Shown here: positions 46,835 through 56,892 of the stretch, in pieces
Layout of the letters: each line of letters opens with the position of its first letter
Position numbering within the stretch: position 1 is the stretch's first letter
Assembly: GCF_013112225.1 (NCBI RefSeq)
Contig: NZ_JABFHI010000003.1
Coordinates: forward strand, 248,001 to 312,000
DNA: 64,000 bases
Origin: Vreelandella azerica
Lineage (GTDB): Bacteria; Pseudomonadota; Gammaproteobacteria; Pseudomonadales; Halomonadaceae
Reading direction: 5' to 3'
Position numbers and translations under genes: made by a program
The notes under the pieces: generated by a model
The model's input: the letters and a program-made list of their open reading frames with translations, nothing else
Told to the model about the DNA's origin: nothing
Databases searched by the model: none

Positions 46835-47851
46835 ATGAGCATGCGGCCCAGCCCGATTTCTGCCACCGTAGATTTTGATGCCGAAGGCATCCAGCACGGT
46901 TTTCTGAAGTTGCCGATTTCTACCGATGAGTCCGCCTGGGGCGCGGTGATGATCCCGGTCACCGTGGTCAAGAATGGTGAAGGCCCGACGGCGCTGTTAA
47001 TCGGGGGTAATCACGGCGATGAATACGAAGGCATTACATCTCTGCTGAAGCTGTCTTCTTCCCTGCAGCCGGAAGATGTATCCGGGCGGGTGATTATTGT
47101 GCCCTGTATGAACACCCCGGCGGTGATGGCCGGCAAGCGCACCTCAGGGCTGGATGGGGGCAACCTCAACCGCAGCTTTCCCGGTGACCCTAACGGCGGC
47201 GTTACCGAGCAGATTGCCGATTACTTTACCCGCGTCCTGGTGCCGATGAGCGACGTCGTGCTGGATCTGCACTCCGGTGGTCGCACGCTGGATATTCTGC
47301 CCTTTGGCGCTTCTCACGTGCTGGACGATAAAGACCAGCAGCAAGCCGCGTTAGAAGGTGCCAAGGCCTTTGGTGCACCTTATGCCATGGTGATGTTCGA
47401 GCTGGATGCGGAAAAGCTCTTTGATACCGCCTGTGAGCGCCAGGGTAAGGTGTTTGTCGCCACTGAACTGGGTGGCGGCGGCACTTCCACGCCGGAAAGC
47501 ATGGCCATTACCGAACGCGGTGTGCGCAACTTCCTGATTCATTATGGGTTGGTTCAGGGCGAGGTGGAAATGCCTCAAAGTGGCCAGCAGTACCTGGATA
47601 TGCCGGATGCCAGCTGCTACGTGCAAAGCCAGCATAGTGGCGTGCTGGAACTGATGGTGGCGCTGGGTGATAGCGTGACCAAGGGCCAGCCGATTGCCCA
47701 TGTGTACGACATGACCCGCAGCGGCAGCGCACCGGTGACCTATTATGCCGAGCGTGACGGCGTGCTGATGGCACGACGTGCCCCGGCGCTGATCAATATG
47801 GGCGATACGCTGGCCGTGATTGCCGACGTGGTGGAGACCCTTGACGCCTGA
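46835..47851 (+). CDS. doeB: N-alpha-acetyl-L-2,4-diaminobutyrate deacetylase DoeB
   Basis: A 338-residue zinc deacetylase of the succinylglutamate desuccinylase/aspartoacylase group. The metal site is in GGNHGDEYEG (His and Glu) and DLHSGGRT (His); LDGGNLNRSFPGDP and ATELGGGG follow. It removes the acetyl group of the DoeA product to give L-2,4-diaminobutyrate. It starts with AAGGAAAT upstream and lies in the operon doeA-doeB-doeX. Confidence 0.93.
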   Translation: MSMRPSPISATVDFDAEGIQHGFLKLPISTDESAWGAVMIPVTVVKNGEGPTALLIGGNHGDEYEGITSLLKLSSSLQPEDVSGRVIIVPCMNTPAVMAGKRTSGLDGGNLNRSFPGDPNGGVTEQIADYFTRVLVPMSDVVLDLHSGGRTLDILPFGASHVLDDKDQQQAALEGAKAFGAPYAMVMFELDAEKLFDTACERQGKVFVATELGGGGTSTPESMAITERGVRNFLIHYGLVQGEVEMPQSGQQYLDMPDASCYVQSQHSGVLELMVALGDSVTKGQPIAHVYDMTRSGSAPVTYYAERDGVLMARRAPALINMGDTLAVIADVVETLDA

Positions 47852-47884
47852 GGCGACAAATACCTTGGGTGGTAAATACCTGTC

Positions 47885-48361
47885 ATGATGAAAATTGACC
47901 GCTATGATCTGAAAATTCTGGAAATCCTCTCGCGTGACGGGAGGATCACCAAATCCAAGCTGGCCGAGGCGATCAATCTTTCGGTCAGCCCCTGCTGGGA
48001 AAGGGTAAAACGGCTGGAAAAAGCCGGCGTTATTCAGGGGTACAGTGCCCGCATCAACACCCAGATACTGGTGCCACGTAACCCGGTCTGGGTGCAGATC
48101 GAGCTTAAAAAGCACGATGCTGCCAGCTTTGCCTGCTTTGAAGCTCTGGTGATGCAGACCCCGGAAGTAACGGAATGCGTTGCCGTGGGCGGTGGCGTGG
48201 ATTACCTGGTGAAATTTGAAACCCGCACTATTGATGGCTATCAGCGTCTGATCGATCAGTGGCTGGTGTCTGACGCGGGCATAGAACGCTATTTCACTTA
48301 TATTGTGACCAAATCAGTCAAACGCTGTGAACTGGAGATCGACCCAAAAGATATTGTGTGA
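47885..48361 (+). CDS. doeX: Lrp/AsnC family transcriptional regulator DoeX
   Basis: A 158-residue Lrp/AsnC regulator. The N-terminal helix-turn-helix (DLKILEILSRDGRITKSKLAEAINLSVSPCWERVKRLEKAGVI) is followed by the ligand-binding RAM domain (VWVQIELKKHDA, VTECVAVGGGVDYLVKFET). In Halomonas elongata DoeX regulates ectoine degradation; an intermediate of the pathway is the likely effector. It is 33 bases after doeB. Confidence 0.92.
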   Translation: MMKIDRYDLKILEILSRDGRITKSKLAEAINLSVSPCWERVKRLEKAGVIQGYSARINTQILVPRNPVWVQIELKKHDAASFACFEALVMQTPEVTECVAVGGGVDYLVKFETRTIDGYQRLIDQWLVSDAGIERYFTYIVTKSVKRCELEIDPKDIV

Positions 48362-48538
48362 TATTTACTCATGTAAATAGAAATTAATCATTTGGCCAGT
48401 GGTCTGGTCAACGCCAATTCAGCGCTTGATTGGCTTAACATGAAGTCAAATCCATTCACCACTTGCCTGGCTAATACCAACATTCCTTTCGTCCAGCCAG
48501 GCTAAAACAGTCAGATCGCCTGACGCAGAGAGAAGCTA

Positions 48539-49408
48539 ATGTCTTATTTCACCATTGCCGGTGTTCAAATGCATGCCCTGCACCACGGCGACAATACCGA
48601 CGCCATGCGTCATCGCGTTGATGCCCTGATGAACCGCTTTCCGAAAGTTCAGATGGTCATGTTCAGTGAGCTGATGCCCATGGGCGCCTCGCCGCTCAAT
48701 GCCCAGGTGTTGCCCAGCGATACTGAGGCGATGTTCTGCCAGCTGGCGGCCCAGCATCGCATCTGGTTGATCCCCGGTTCGATGTTCGAGCAGATAGGCG
48801 AGCATGTTTACAATACCCTGGTGGTGATTAACCCACAGGGAGAAGTGGTGACCCGTTACCGTAAGATGTTTCCTTTCCGGCCTTATGAAGCAGGTATTGA
48901 AGGCGGCACTGAATTTGTGGTGTTTGATGTGCCGACAGTAGGCCGTTTTGGTGTCTCTATCTGCTATGACATGTGGTTCCCCGAGACAACACGTACCCTG
49001 GCAGCGATGGGCGCTGAAGTCATTCTGCATCCAACCATGACCGATACCATCGACCGGGATATCGAGCTTTCCATCGCGCGCACCAATGCGGCCATCAATC
49101 AGTGCTACTTCTTTGATATCAACGGCGCTGGCGCCCTGGGCAATGGGCGTTCGATTGTCGTAGGGCCATCGGGCGATGTGATTCACCAGTCGGGGATTGG
49201 AGACGAAGTCATCCCGATTGAAATTGATCTTAACCGTGTGCGCCGTGAACGTGAAAATGGCCTGCATGGCCTGGGACAGCCGCTCAAAAGCTTTCGCGAC
49301 CGTGATGTGGATTTCTCGCTGTACCGCAGTGAAAACGGTTCCTCGCCCTTCCTGGATACCTTGGGGCCACTGGCCAAGCCGGTACGTGCTGACCAGGAAG
49401 TGTTCTGA
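48539..49408 (+). CDS. Carbon-nitrogen hydrolase (nitrilase superfamily)
   Basis: A 289-residue amidase-type member of the nitrilase superfamily. The catalytic Glu is in VMFSELMPMG, Lys in TRYRKMFPFRPYE and Cys in VSICYDMWFPETTR, giving the complete Glu-Lys-Cys triad. Substrate is unknown. It lies between doeX and the ATP-grasp gene on the same strand; an amide or N-acyl intermediate of the neighbouring enzymes is a possible substrate (inference). The upstream gap (48362-48538) has a loose inverted repeat GCCTGGCT/AGCCAGGC near its end. Confidence 0.85.
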   Translation: MSYFTIAGVQMHALHHGDNTDAMRHRVDALMNRFPKVQMVMFSELMPMGASPLNAQVLPSDTEAMFCQLAAQHRIWLIPGSMFEQIGEHVYNTLVVINPQGEVVTRYRKMFPFRPYEAGIEGGTEFVVFDVPTVGRFGVSICYDMWFPETTRTLAAMGAEVILHPTMTDTIDRDIELSIARTNAAINQCYFFDINGAGALGNGRSIVVGPSGDVIHQSGIGDEVIPIEIDLNRVRRERENGLHGLGQPLKSFRDRDVDFSLYRSENGSSPFLDTLGPLAKPVRADQEVF

Positions 49409-49460
49409 AAAGTAATTACTAACAGCTAATCGCCAATTGCCAAGAGATTATGACCAAGAA

Positions 49461-49508
49461 AGCATCTTCCTTGAGGACACCGTCTGACAGGACTGACAGG
49501 AAGATGCT
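49461..49508. repeat. Inverted repeat between nitrilase and ATP-grasp genes
   Basis: AGCATCTTCCT (49461-49471) and AGGAAGATGCT (49498-49508) are exact inverted repeats, 26 bases apart. The loop and right arm contain a tandem repeat of CTGACAGGA (49484-49492, 49493-49501). The role is unclear; it may be a leader structure or operator of the ATP-grasp operon. Confidence 0.6.
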
Positions 49509-49663
49509 GGGGGTGTTCGGATTTGACCGATCGAGATAGGCAAGACTCATTCAGCGCCAGACTAACCGCCAGGTTCAGGCAACTAGCGCGCTATATAACA
49601 AAACGCCTGGTCGGCACTGGCCCAGTGCGACCTGAAGCAGCTGTTAAACAAGGAGCTATAACA

Positions 49664-51135
49664 ATGAACAAGATTACGTCCATTGCTGATGTTCGTCGTC
49701 ATTTTCGTAACAACAAAGAACCCATCTACTTTATTTCTGCCACCAACTTCAACCTTTTGGGGATTGGCGACTGGGTCGGTGCTTTCCGCCATATCAACTA
49801 CATTGACTGCTTTGAAGGCAAACAGCGTAACGTCTTTGTTCCCAAGCAGAAGTTTCCCCGCGATTTCGAAAGCATTGAAGATATTAATAACTATCTGCTT
49901 GAGCACAAGGAAGTGATTGATTTCATTCAATCTCGCGCGGATGGCGAAAATGCCGGTGTGGCCTCGTTTCTGATGTTTGACGAGCATACCGAAGAAATCT
50001 GCAAGCAGCTGGGACTACGGGTCGCCTTCCCCCAGCCGAGCTGCGTACGCGCATGGACAACAAGATTGAAACAGTACGTATCGGCAATAAAGCCGGCGTG
50101 CCCAGCGTGCCCAACGTGCTGGCCAAGGTCGGCAGCTACCAGGAGCTGGTAGAAGCCAGCCAGGCGTTGGGTACTGACCTTGTGGTACAGACAGCCTTTG
50201 GCGACTCTGGTCACACCACCTTCTTTATTGCCAATGAAGAAGACTACTACAAGCACGCCGAAGAGATTGAGGCGGAGCCTGAAGTCAAGATCATGAAGCG
50301 CATCAACTGTCGCGGCTCCGCGATAGAAGCCTGCGCGACCCGTTGTGGCACCGTGGTGGGCCCGCTGATGACCGAGCTGGTGGGCTTCAAGACCCTGACA
50401 CCTTACAAGGGTGGCTGGTGCGGTAACGAGATGTTTGCGGGTGCTTTCAGTCAGGAAGTGCGCGACCTGGCCCGTGAATATACCTTCAAGTTTGGTGAAG
50501 CCCTGCGCGAAGAAGGCTATCGCGGTTATTTCGAGCTCGACTTCCTGATTGATATGGACACCAATGATGTCTATCTGGGCGAACTTAACCCGCGCGTGAC
50601 GGGTGCAAGCTCACTGACCAACGTGGCGGCTTTTGCCCACTCGGATATTCCGCTCTTCCTGTTCCATCTGCTGGAATTTTCCGAGGTCGACTTCGACCTG
50701 GATATCGACGACATCAATGAGCGCTGGGCGCATCCTGAAAGTGTCGATAGCTGGAGCCAGCTGGTGATCAAGCATACTGATGAAAGCGTCGACCTGCTGA
50801 CCCAGGCGCCGCAGACCGGCGTTTGGCGCATGCATGAAGGAGGCGATATCAGCTACGATCATTACAGCTACCACCCGCATGCAGCAGAAAATGAAAACGA
50901 AGCCTTCTTCCTGCGCATCAGTGGAGCGGGTGATTTCCGCTATGAAGGCGCTGATCTGGGTATTCTGATTACCCGCGGCCGCTTGATGGATGATGACTTC
51001 CAGCTCAATGACCGGGCCAAGGCCTGGATAGACGGGATTCGTCAGCAATACACCGGGCAAGCACTGCAAGACCCTGTGGTGGAGGAAGTTGCCGTCAGCC
51101 ATGCTATCGGCGGTGGCAACTTCAAGATCCTGTGA
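49664..51135 (+). CDS. ATP-grasp domain protein (biotin-carboxylase-like, frameshifted)
   Basis: About 490 residues after correction. It starts MNKITSIADVRRHFRNNKEPIYF with AAGGAG upstream. One base is missing in the C5 run at 50029-50033; adding it gives VAFPPAELRTRMDNKIETVRIGNKAGVPSVPN and links to the ATP-grasp core (LVVQTAFGDSGHTTFFI, KIMKRINCRGSAIEAC, GYRGYFELDFLIDMDTNDVYLGELNPRVTGAS). The GELNPR motif binds magnesium-ATP. Such enzymes ligate a carboxylate to an amine or thiol through an acyl phosphate. Coupled by TGATG to the C45 acyltransferase gene. The product is unknown. Confidence 0.83.
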
Positions 51136-52175
51136 TGATGGATGGCCATCATGCTGCAGGCTCGGCGCTGGATGGCGAACTGAACAAGGCATTGACGTTT
51201 CGCGTCGTTCACGAGCCAATGGCAGGGCCAAAATGGCAGTCGCTGTTCGAGTACCACTGGCCGGCTTATCGGCCCTGGTACCTGACTGAAGGTGAGCGTG
51301 AGCGCCCCTCTTATCTGGAGTGCTACAACGCCCTGCGTCACCATATGCCGGAGCTGCTGGGGACCTACAACACCCTGTGCGAGCTGGCCGGGGGCGGCGA
51401 TCTTTCATCGCGGCTGTTAAGCCTGTATCGGCCACCGCCGTACATCACCGGTTGCTCTCAGGCGGTGCTGGCAAGTCCACAGTCAACCGTGCTGGCACGT
51501 AATTACGATTACCCGCCAGAGCTTTGCGAGGGCACTATTCTCTACACCTGCTGGAACCAGCGTCAGGTGATTGCCATGTCGGATTGCCTGTGGGGCGTAC
51601 TGGACGGCATGAATGATGCGGGGCTTGCCGTCTCACTGGCTTTTGGCGGGCGTAAGGTGGTGGGTGAGGGTTTCGGTGCTCCGATTATTCTGCGTTACAT
51701 TCTGGAGTTCTGCGCCACTGTACCCGAAGCGGCGGCTGTACTGAAAAGGGTGCCGACGCATATGGCCTATAACATCACGGTAGCCGATGCCGCCGGACGC
51801 TACGTGACTGCCATGATCGCGCCGGATCGGCCTGCCAGTATCAAGCGGGTCGCCGTGGCCACTAATCATCAGAAGAAGATTGAATGGTATGCCCACGCAC
51901 TGGCCTCGGAAACCCTGATTCGCGAACGTCAGTTATCCATTCTGGTGGATGATGACGCCACCACGGATGAGCGCCTGATTGCGGCCTTTTCAGCGCCTCC
52001 GCTGTTTCGCCATGATTATCGGCGGGGCCTGGGTACGGTATACACGTCTGTCTACCGTCCCAACGAAGGGAAAACCGAATTTCGTTGGCCTGGCAAGGTG
52101 TTGAGCCTGGGTTTCGATAGCTTTCCTGAAGAGCAGTTCACCGTACATTACGCATCTCGTGGCCTATATGGTTGA
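51135..52175 (+). CDS. C45-family peptidase/acyltransferase (AAT-like)
   Basis: A 346-residue protein resembling the acyl-CoA:6-aminopenicillanate acyltransferase group (peptidase family C45), N-terminal nucleophile amidohydrolases that cleave or form amide bonds. The candidate nucleophile Cys is in ITGCSQAVLASP, followed by VLARNYDYPPELCEG and WGVLDGMNDAGLAVSLAFGGR, typical of the family. It starts within the ATP-grasp stop (TGATG). Together the pair may build and trim an amide-linked compound (inference). Confidence 0.78.
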   Translation: MMDGHHAAGSALDGELNKALTFRVVHEPMAGPKWQSLFEYHWPAYRPWYLTEGERERPSYLECYNALRHHMPELLGTYNTLCELAGGGDLSSRLLSLYRPPPYITGCSQAVLASPQSTVLARNYDYPPELCEGTILYTCWNQRQVIAMSDCLWGVLDGMNDAGLAVSLAFGGRKVVGEGFGAPIILRYILEFCATVPEAAAVLKRVPTHMAYNITVADAAGRYVTAMIAPDRPASIKRVAVATNHQKKIEWYAHALASETLIRERQLSILVDDDATTDERLIAAFSAPPLFRHDYRRGLGTVYTSVYRPNEGKTEFRWPGKVLSLGFDSFPEEQFTVHYASRGLYG

Positions 52176-52266
52176 CTCAATAGCGGATCGGATAGCTGAG
52201 TGAAAGGCAGCGTAGCCGCAACCCGTGTTTCTTTCCGATAAATACCGACAATGGATGGGTGTCGTT

Positions 52267-55044
52267 ATGCCAGAAAACAATACTACTGAAACTCCCTATA
52301 CCGCTTTGGGTTTTTATCACAAGATTTCCCAGCTGCGTGCCGATACCTGGAATGCCCTCAAGCGTGATCTGGGGATTCTGATTCGGCTGGAAGAGGAAAA
52401 CCGGGTCAAGAATCTGGTCAAGTCGATTGAGATCAAGCTGACGCGCCTGGAAATCATTGAGGACTACCACGCCTTCCCCTCCAAGGAAGATTTTCGTCAC
52501 CTGTGGACACTCTTCCAGCGCGGTGAATACACCATGCTGGACAAGGTGGTCAGGCGCCTGGTGCGGGCCCTGATCAGCGAGTCCTACCGTCGGCGCAACG
52601 TTGATCTCTCCGAGACGGATGCAGGCGCCGAGGATATGGAAAATCGCGATGCCCTCAATCAGCTGCGCCGTGGGCATCCTGCCTCCAACAGTTCGGCCCA
52701 GCCGTACTTTGAGCTTCTGGTGGTGGATAACCTGTCCAATCAGGAAGAAGAGGTGGTGCGCGAAGCCTTTCATAACATGCGCCGCCCCGAAGACCGCTTT
52801 GTTTACGACGTAGTAACGGTCAAAAGCTTTGAAGATGCCCTGATTGCGATTCTGGTGAACCCCAATATCCAGGCGTGCCTGATCCGCTACGAGTTTCCCT
52901 ATAAATCCAAGTACAACCTCAGCGCGCTGCGCAACTACCTGGAAGGCCTGTCAGAGAATGAGTTGGCCAACCATAGCGAAGCCGAGCGCAACATCCTGCT
53001 CAGTTCGATGATTCACGAGCTGCGCCCGGAAATTGATCAGTTCCTGGTCACCAGCGGCGATGTGGAAGCCACGGCAAGCCGTGATATCAAACACTTCAAT
53101 CGGATCTTCTATCGCGAAACCGATTATATCGAGCAGCATCATACGATCCTGCGCGCCATTGATAACCGCTATCGCACGCCGTTTTTTGATGCCCTGCGTG
53201 AATACAGTAAAAAGCCCACTGGCGTTTTTCACGCCATGCCTATTTCCCGAGGCAAGTCGGTCACCCGTTCCCACTGGGCGGGGCATATGATCGATTTTTA
53301 CGGTATCAATATTTTTCTGGCCGAAACCTCAGCGACGTCCGGCGGGCTGGATTCTTTACTGCAGCCGTATGGGCCGATCAAGAAAGCCCAGGAATATGCC
53401 GCCCGGGCCTTTGGTGCGCGAAGCAGTTTCTTTGTCACCAACGGCACCTCGACGGCCAACAAGATCGTCGTGCAGGCGTTGATCAAACCCCGCGACATTG
53501 TGCTGGTTGACCGGGACTGCCACAAATCCCACCACTACGGCATGGTGCTGGCCGGTGCCCACGTCAGTTATCTGGATTCCTATCCGCTTAACGACTACTC
53601 CATGTACGGGGCCGTGCCGCTGCGCGAGATCAAGAAAACCCTGCTGGCTTACAAGCGTTCCGGCCAGCTGCATAAGGTCAAGATGCTGTTGCTGACCAAC
53701 TGCACCTTTGATGGCATTGTCTATAACGTGCGCCGGGTGATGGAAGAGTGCCTGGCCATCAAGCCGGATCTGATCTTTCTGTGGGATGAAGCCTGGTTTG
53801 CCTTTGCCGGCTTTAACCCGACTTACCGCCCGCGTACGGCGATGAATGCCGCCCGAACCTTGCGTAACCGTTACCGCAGCGAAGAGTACCGCGAGGAATA
53901 CGCCGCCTGGAAGGCCGAGTTTGATCAGCTTGACCCTGAAGATGAGGCAACCTGGCTGGATCAGCGTCTGATGCCGGACCCGGATAAAGTGCGTATCCGC
54001 ACCTATGCGACCCATTCGACTCATAAGACGCTGACCTCCTTGCGCCAGGGGTCGATGATCCATATCTGGGATCAGGATTACCGCCAGAAAGTGGAGTCCG
54101 CTTTCCACGAAGCCTATATGACCCACACCTCAACGTCGCCCAACTATCAGATTGTGGCCTCGCTGGATGTCGGGCGTATGCAGGCGGAGATGGAGGGCTT
54201 TGAGCTGGTGCATTCCCAGGTGGAAACCGCGCTGTCCCTGCGCGAGCAGCTTTACACCCATCCGCTGCTGCAGAAATACTTCCGTGTGCTCAAGAACAGC
54301 GACATGGTGCCTGCCGCCTACCGGGAATCCGAGGTGGAGTCCTTCTATGACCCCGTCACCGGCTGGAACAAGATGGAAGAAGCCTGGGCGCGGGATGAGT
54401 TTGTGGTCGATCCCACCCGTATCACTATCGCCATCGGCAACACCGGGGTGGATGGCGATACTTTCAAGAATGAATACCTGATGAACAAGTACGGTATTCA
54501 GATCAACAAGACCTCACGCAATACCGTGCTGTTCATGACCAATATCGGCACCACGCGCGGCTCGATTGCCTACCTGCTCGACGTACTGTTGAAGCTGGCC
54601 AAGGAGTTCGACTACCAGCTGGAAGACAGCAGCCGACCCGAGCGCACGATCATCGAAAATCAGGTGCACTCCCTGAACCATGATCTGCCGCCGCTACCGG
54701 ACTTCAGCCGCTTCCACGATGCCTTCCGGCCCAGCACCGAAACCTCACAGGGGGATATCCGCTGCGCCTATTTCCTTAGCTACGATGAGGAAAATACCGA
54801 GTACCTGCGCTTTGACAACGGCAAGCTTCAGGCCCAGATGCGTGACGGGCGCGATGTGGTATCAGCGAGTTTCGTGATTCCCTATCCGCCCGGCTTCCCG
54901 GTACTGGTGCCGGGCCAGGTCATCAGTGAAGAAATTATTCACTTCCTGCAGGCACTGGATGTGACGGAAATCCATGGCTACAGGCCTGAACTGGGCCTGG
55001 TGGTATTTACTGAAGAAGCGCTGATCAACCCAGCAGCAGGCTGA
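52267..55044 (+). CDS. Orn/Lys/Arg decarboxylase-family PLP enzyme with long N-terminal region
   Basis: About 925 residues (939 if started at 52225). The N-terminal 330 residues include a receiver-like wing domain (PYFELLVVDNLSNQEEEVVREAFHNM). The fold-I PLP core begins at about 375 (GGLDSLLQPYGPIKKAQEYAARAFGARSSFFVTNGTSTANK), with Asp and His in LFLWDEAWFAFAGF and the PLP Lys in ATHSTHKTLTSLRQGS. A C-terminal domain follows. It removes CO2 from a basic amino acid. Its place in the ectoine locus suggests L-2,4-diaminobutyrate or a derivative, but arginine, lysine or ornithine are equally possible. It is longer than the E. coli enzymes (about 715-755). Confidence 0.85.
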   Translation: MPENNTTETPYTALGFYHKISQLRADTWNALKRDLGILIRLEEENRVKNLVKSIEIKLTRLEIIEDYHAFPSKEDFRHLWTLFQRGEYTMLDKVVRRLVRALISESYRRRNVDLSETDAGAEDMENRDALNQLRRGHPASNSSAQPYFELLVVDNLSNQEEEVVREAFHNMRRPEDRFVYDVVTVKSFEDALIAILVNPNIQACLIRYEFPYKSKYNLSALRNYLEGLSENELANHSEAERNILLSSMIHELRPEIDQFLVTSGDVEATASRDIKHFNRIFYRETDYIEQHHTILRAIDNRYRTPFFDALREYSKKPTGVFHAMPISRGKSVTRSHWAGHMIDFYGINIFLAETSATSGGLDSLLQPYGPIKKAQEYAARAFGARSSFFVTNGTSTANKIVVQALIKPRDIVLVDRDCHKSHHYGMVLAGAHVSYLDSYPLNDYSMYGAVPLREIKKTLLAYKRSGQLHKVKMLLLTNCTFDGIVYNVRRVMEECLAIKPDLIFLWDEAWFAFAGFNPTYRPRTAMNAARTLRNRYRSEEYREEYAAWKAEFDQLDPEDEATWLDQRLMPDPDKVRIRTYATHSTHKTLTSLRQGSMIHIWDQDYRQKVESAFHEAYMTHTSTSPNYQIVASLDVGRMQAEMEGFELVHSQVETALSLREQLYTHPLLQKYFRVLKNSDMVPAAYRESEVESFYDPVTGWNKMEEAWARDEFVVDPTRITIAIGNTGVDGDTFKNEYLMNKYGIQINKTSRNTVLFMTNIGTTRGSIAYLLDVLLKLAKEFDYQLEDSSRPERTIIENQVHSLNHDLPPLPDFSRFHDAFRPSTETSQGDIRCAYFLSYDEENTEYLRFDNGKLQAQMRDGRDVVSASFVIPYPPGFPVLVPGQVISEEIIHFLQALDVTEIHGYRPELGLVVFTEEALINPAAG

Positions 55045-55178
55045 TAACAGCGGATGAGGGGCTACAGGCACCAAAAAAACACCATGTAAAGCCGCCTGCC
55101 ACAAAAACGCCATCTTTAACAGGCGCTTTCAAAAGCACTTCGTGCGACTTATGGCGTACTCTGAGCACATAAAATCGC

Positions 55179-55206
55179 CAACGGCCATTCGGCCGTTGAG
55201 CTTTTT
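55179..55206 (+). terminator. Rho-independent terminator after the decarboxylase gene
   Basis: CAACGGCC (55179-55186) pairs with GGCCGTTG (55191-55198) around ATTC, followed by AGCTTTTT. It lies about 130 bases after the decarboxylase stop and 70 before doeC. Confidence 0.78.
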
Positions 55207-55272
55207 ACATCGTGAATCAATGATGCAGCGCCGTGGTTAATGCCACGGCGTGGCCGCTCAGGGAGGTTTTTC

Positions 55273-56774
55273 ATGTCAGCACTGACTGCAATCCACGCTA
55301 TTACACTGGCCGAGCGCCTGGAAGACCCGCGCCTGTTCCGTCAGTATGCCTATATCGACGGTAAGTGGACTCATGGCCATCGGGAAGAAGCGGTGACCAA
55401 CCCAGCGACGGGGAAGTTCTGGGCCATATCCCTTTGCTGGATGCCAGCCAGATCACTGCTGCCGTTGATGCCGCCGAGTCCGCCTTCGTTCACTGGCGTG
55501 CGATGCGTGCCGATGAGCGCTGCGAGCGCCTGTTAGCCTGGTATGACCTGCTTCAAGCCAACCGTGAAGATCTGGCTACCATCATGACCCTGGAGCAGGG
55601 CAAGCCGATGCCGGACGCCCGGGGTGAGGTCGAGTACGGCGCCAGCTTTGTGCGCTGGTTTGCTGAAGAAGGCAAGCGCACCTATGGCGAAACCATTCCC
55701 AGCCATATTCCCAATGCGTCCCTGGGCACTATCAAGGAGCCTGTGGGCATTGCCGCGCTGATTACGCCCTGGAACTTCCCGCTGGCGATGATTACCCGCA
55801 AAGCAGCCGCTGCCCTGGCCGCAGGCTGCCCAGTAATCGTCAAGCCCGCCAACGAGACTCCGTTTTCTGCCCTGGCACTGGCAGAGCTGGCCGAGCGCGC
55901 GGGTATCCCCAAAGGCATCTTCAATGTGGTGCTGGGCGAGCCGGCTGAAGTCTCCAAGATCCTGTGCGCCGAGCCGCGCATCAAGGCGCTGTCCTTTACC
56001 GGTTCCACTCGGGTAGGTCGCCTGTTGATGGAGCAGAGCGCTGGCACCGTCAAGCGCCTGTCGCTGGAACTGGGTGGCAATGCGCCCTTTATTGTTGGCC
56101 CGGATATGGACCCGAAAGAAGCCGCCTACGCTGCCGTGGATGCCAAGTTCCAGACTTCAGGCCAGGATTGCCTTGCGGCCAACCGTATTCTGGTTCACGA
56201 ATCCATCCACGATGAATTCGTCGAGCAGTTTGCCGAGCGCATGGCCGCTCTGACGGTGGGCAACGGTATGGAGAGTGAAGTTGATCTTGGCCCGCTGATT
56301 CATCGCCAGGCAGTGGAAAAAGCCAGCGCAATCGTCGATGATGCCATTGCCCGCGGGGCGACTTTGGTAGCGGGTGACCAAAGCCAGGCGCCGGGTGAGA
56401 ACTTCTTTATGCCGGTCATGCTGACTCAGGTAACCCCGGACATGCAGGTATGGCGGGAAGAAAACTTCGCCCCTGTTGCCGGTATCACCGCCTACAGCGA
56501 TGATGATGAAGTCATCGAACTGGCCAACGATACCGAATATGGCCTGGCTGCCTACGTCTATACCCATGATATCCGCCGCATTTGGAAGCTGATGCGCGCA
56601 CTTGAATACGGCATGGTCAGCGTCAATTCGGTCAAGATGACAGGCCCACCCGTGCCTTTCGGTGGCGTCAAGCAGTCTGGCCTTGGTCGTGAAGGCGGGG
56701 CAACCGGTATAGATGAATATCTGGAAACCAAATACTACTGCCTGGGCGCCTTGGGGTCAGTGTCAGGAAGTTGA
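55273..56774 (+). CDS. doeC: Aspartate-semialdehyde dehydrogenase of ectoine degradation, DoeC (frameshifted)
   Basis: About 500 residues after correction, an aldehyde dehydrogenase close to succinate-semialdehyde dehydrogenases. Starts MSALTAIHAITLAERLED with GGAGG upstream. One base is missing in the G4 run at 55410-55413; adding it gives TNPATGEVLGHIPLLDASQI. The core shows GIAALITPWNFPLAMITRKAAAALAAGC, FTGSTRVGRLLMEQSAG, the catalytic Glu in LELGGNAPF and Cys in FQTSGQDCLAANR. In ectoine degradation DoeC oxidises aspartate semialdehyde to aspartate; the adjacent doeD supports this assignment. Confidence 0.87.
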
Positions 56775-56892
56775 TTCCAGACGCTTAACGTCTGACAGGC
56801 ACCGCCTGACTAAGGTGGTGCCTTAATCTATAAACATTCTCCTCATAGACCCGTCATGGAAGAGGAGACATCATCGAAACAGAGAGTACGCT

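Noticed and set aside
49523..49663. An upstream in-frame extension of the ATP-grasp gene (start near 49523).
   Set aside because: The ATG at 49664 has a strong AAGGAG site and the extension (rich in Arg and Asp, no domain) overlaps the repeat-containing leader.
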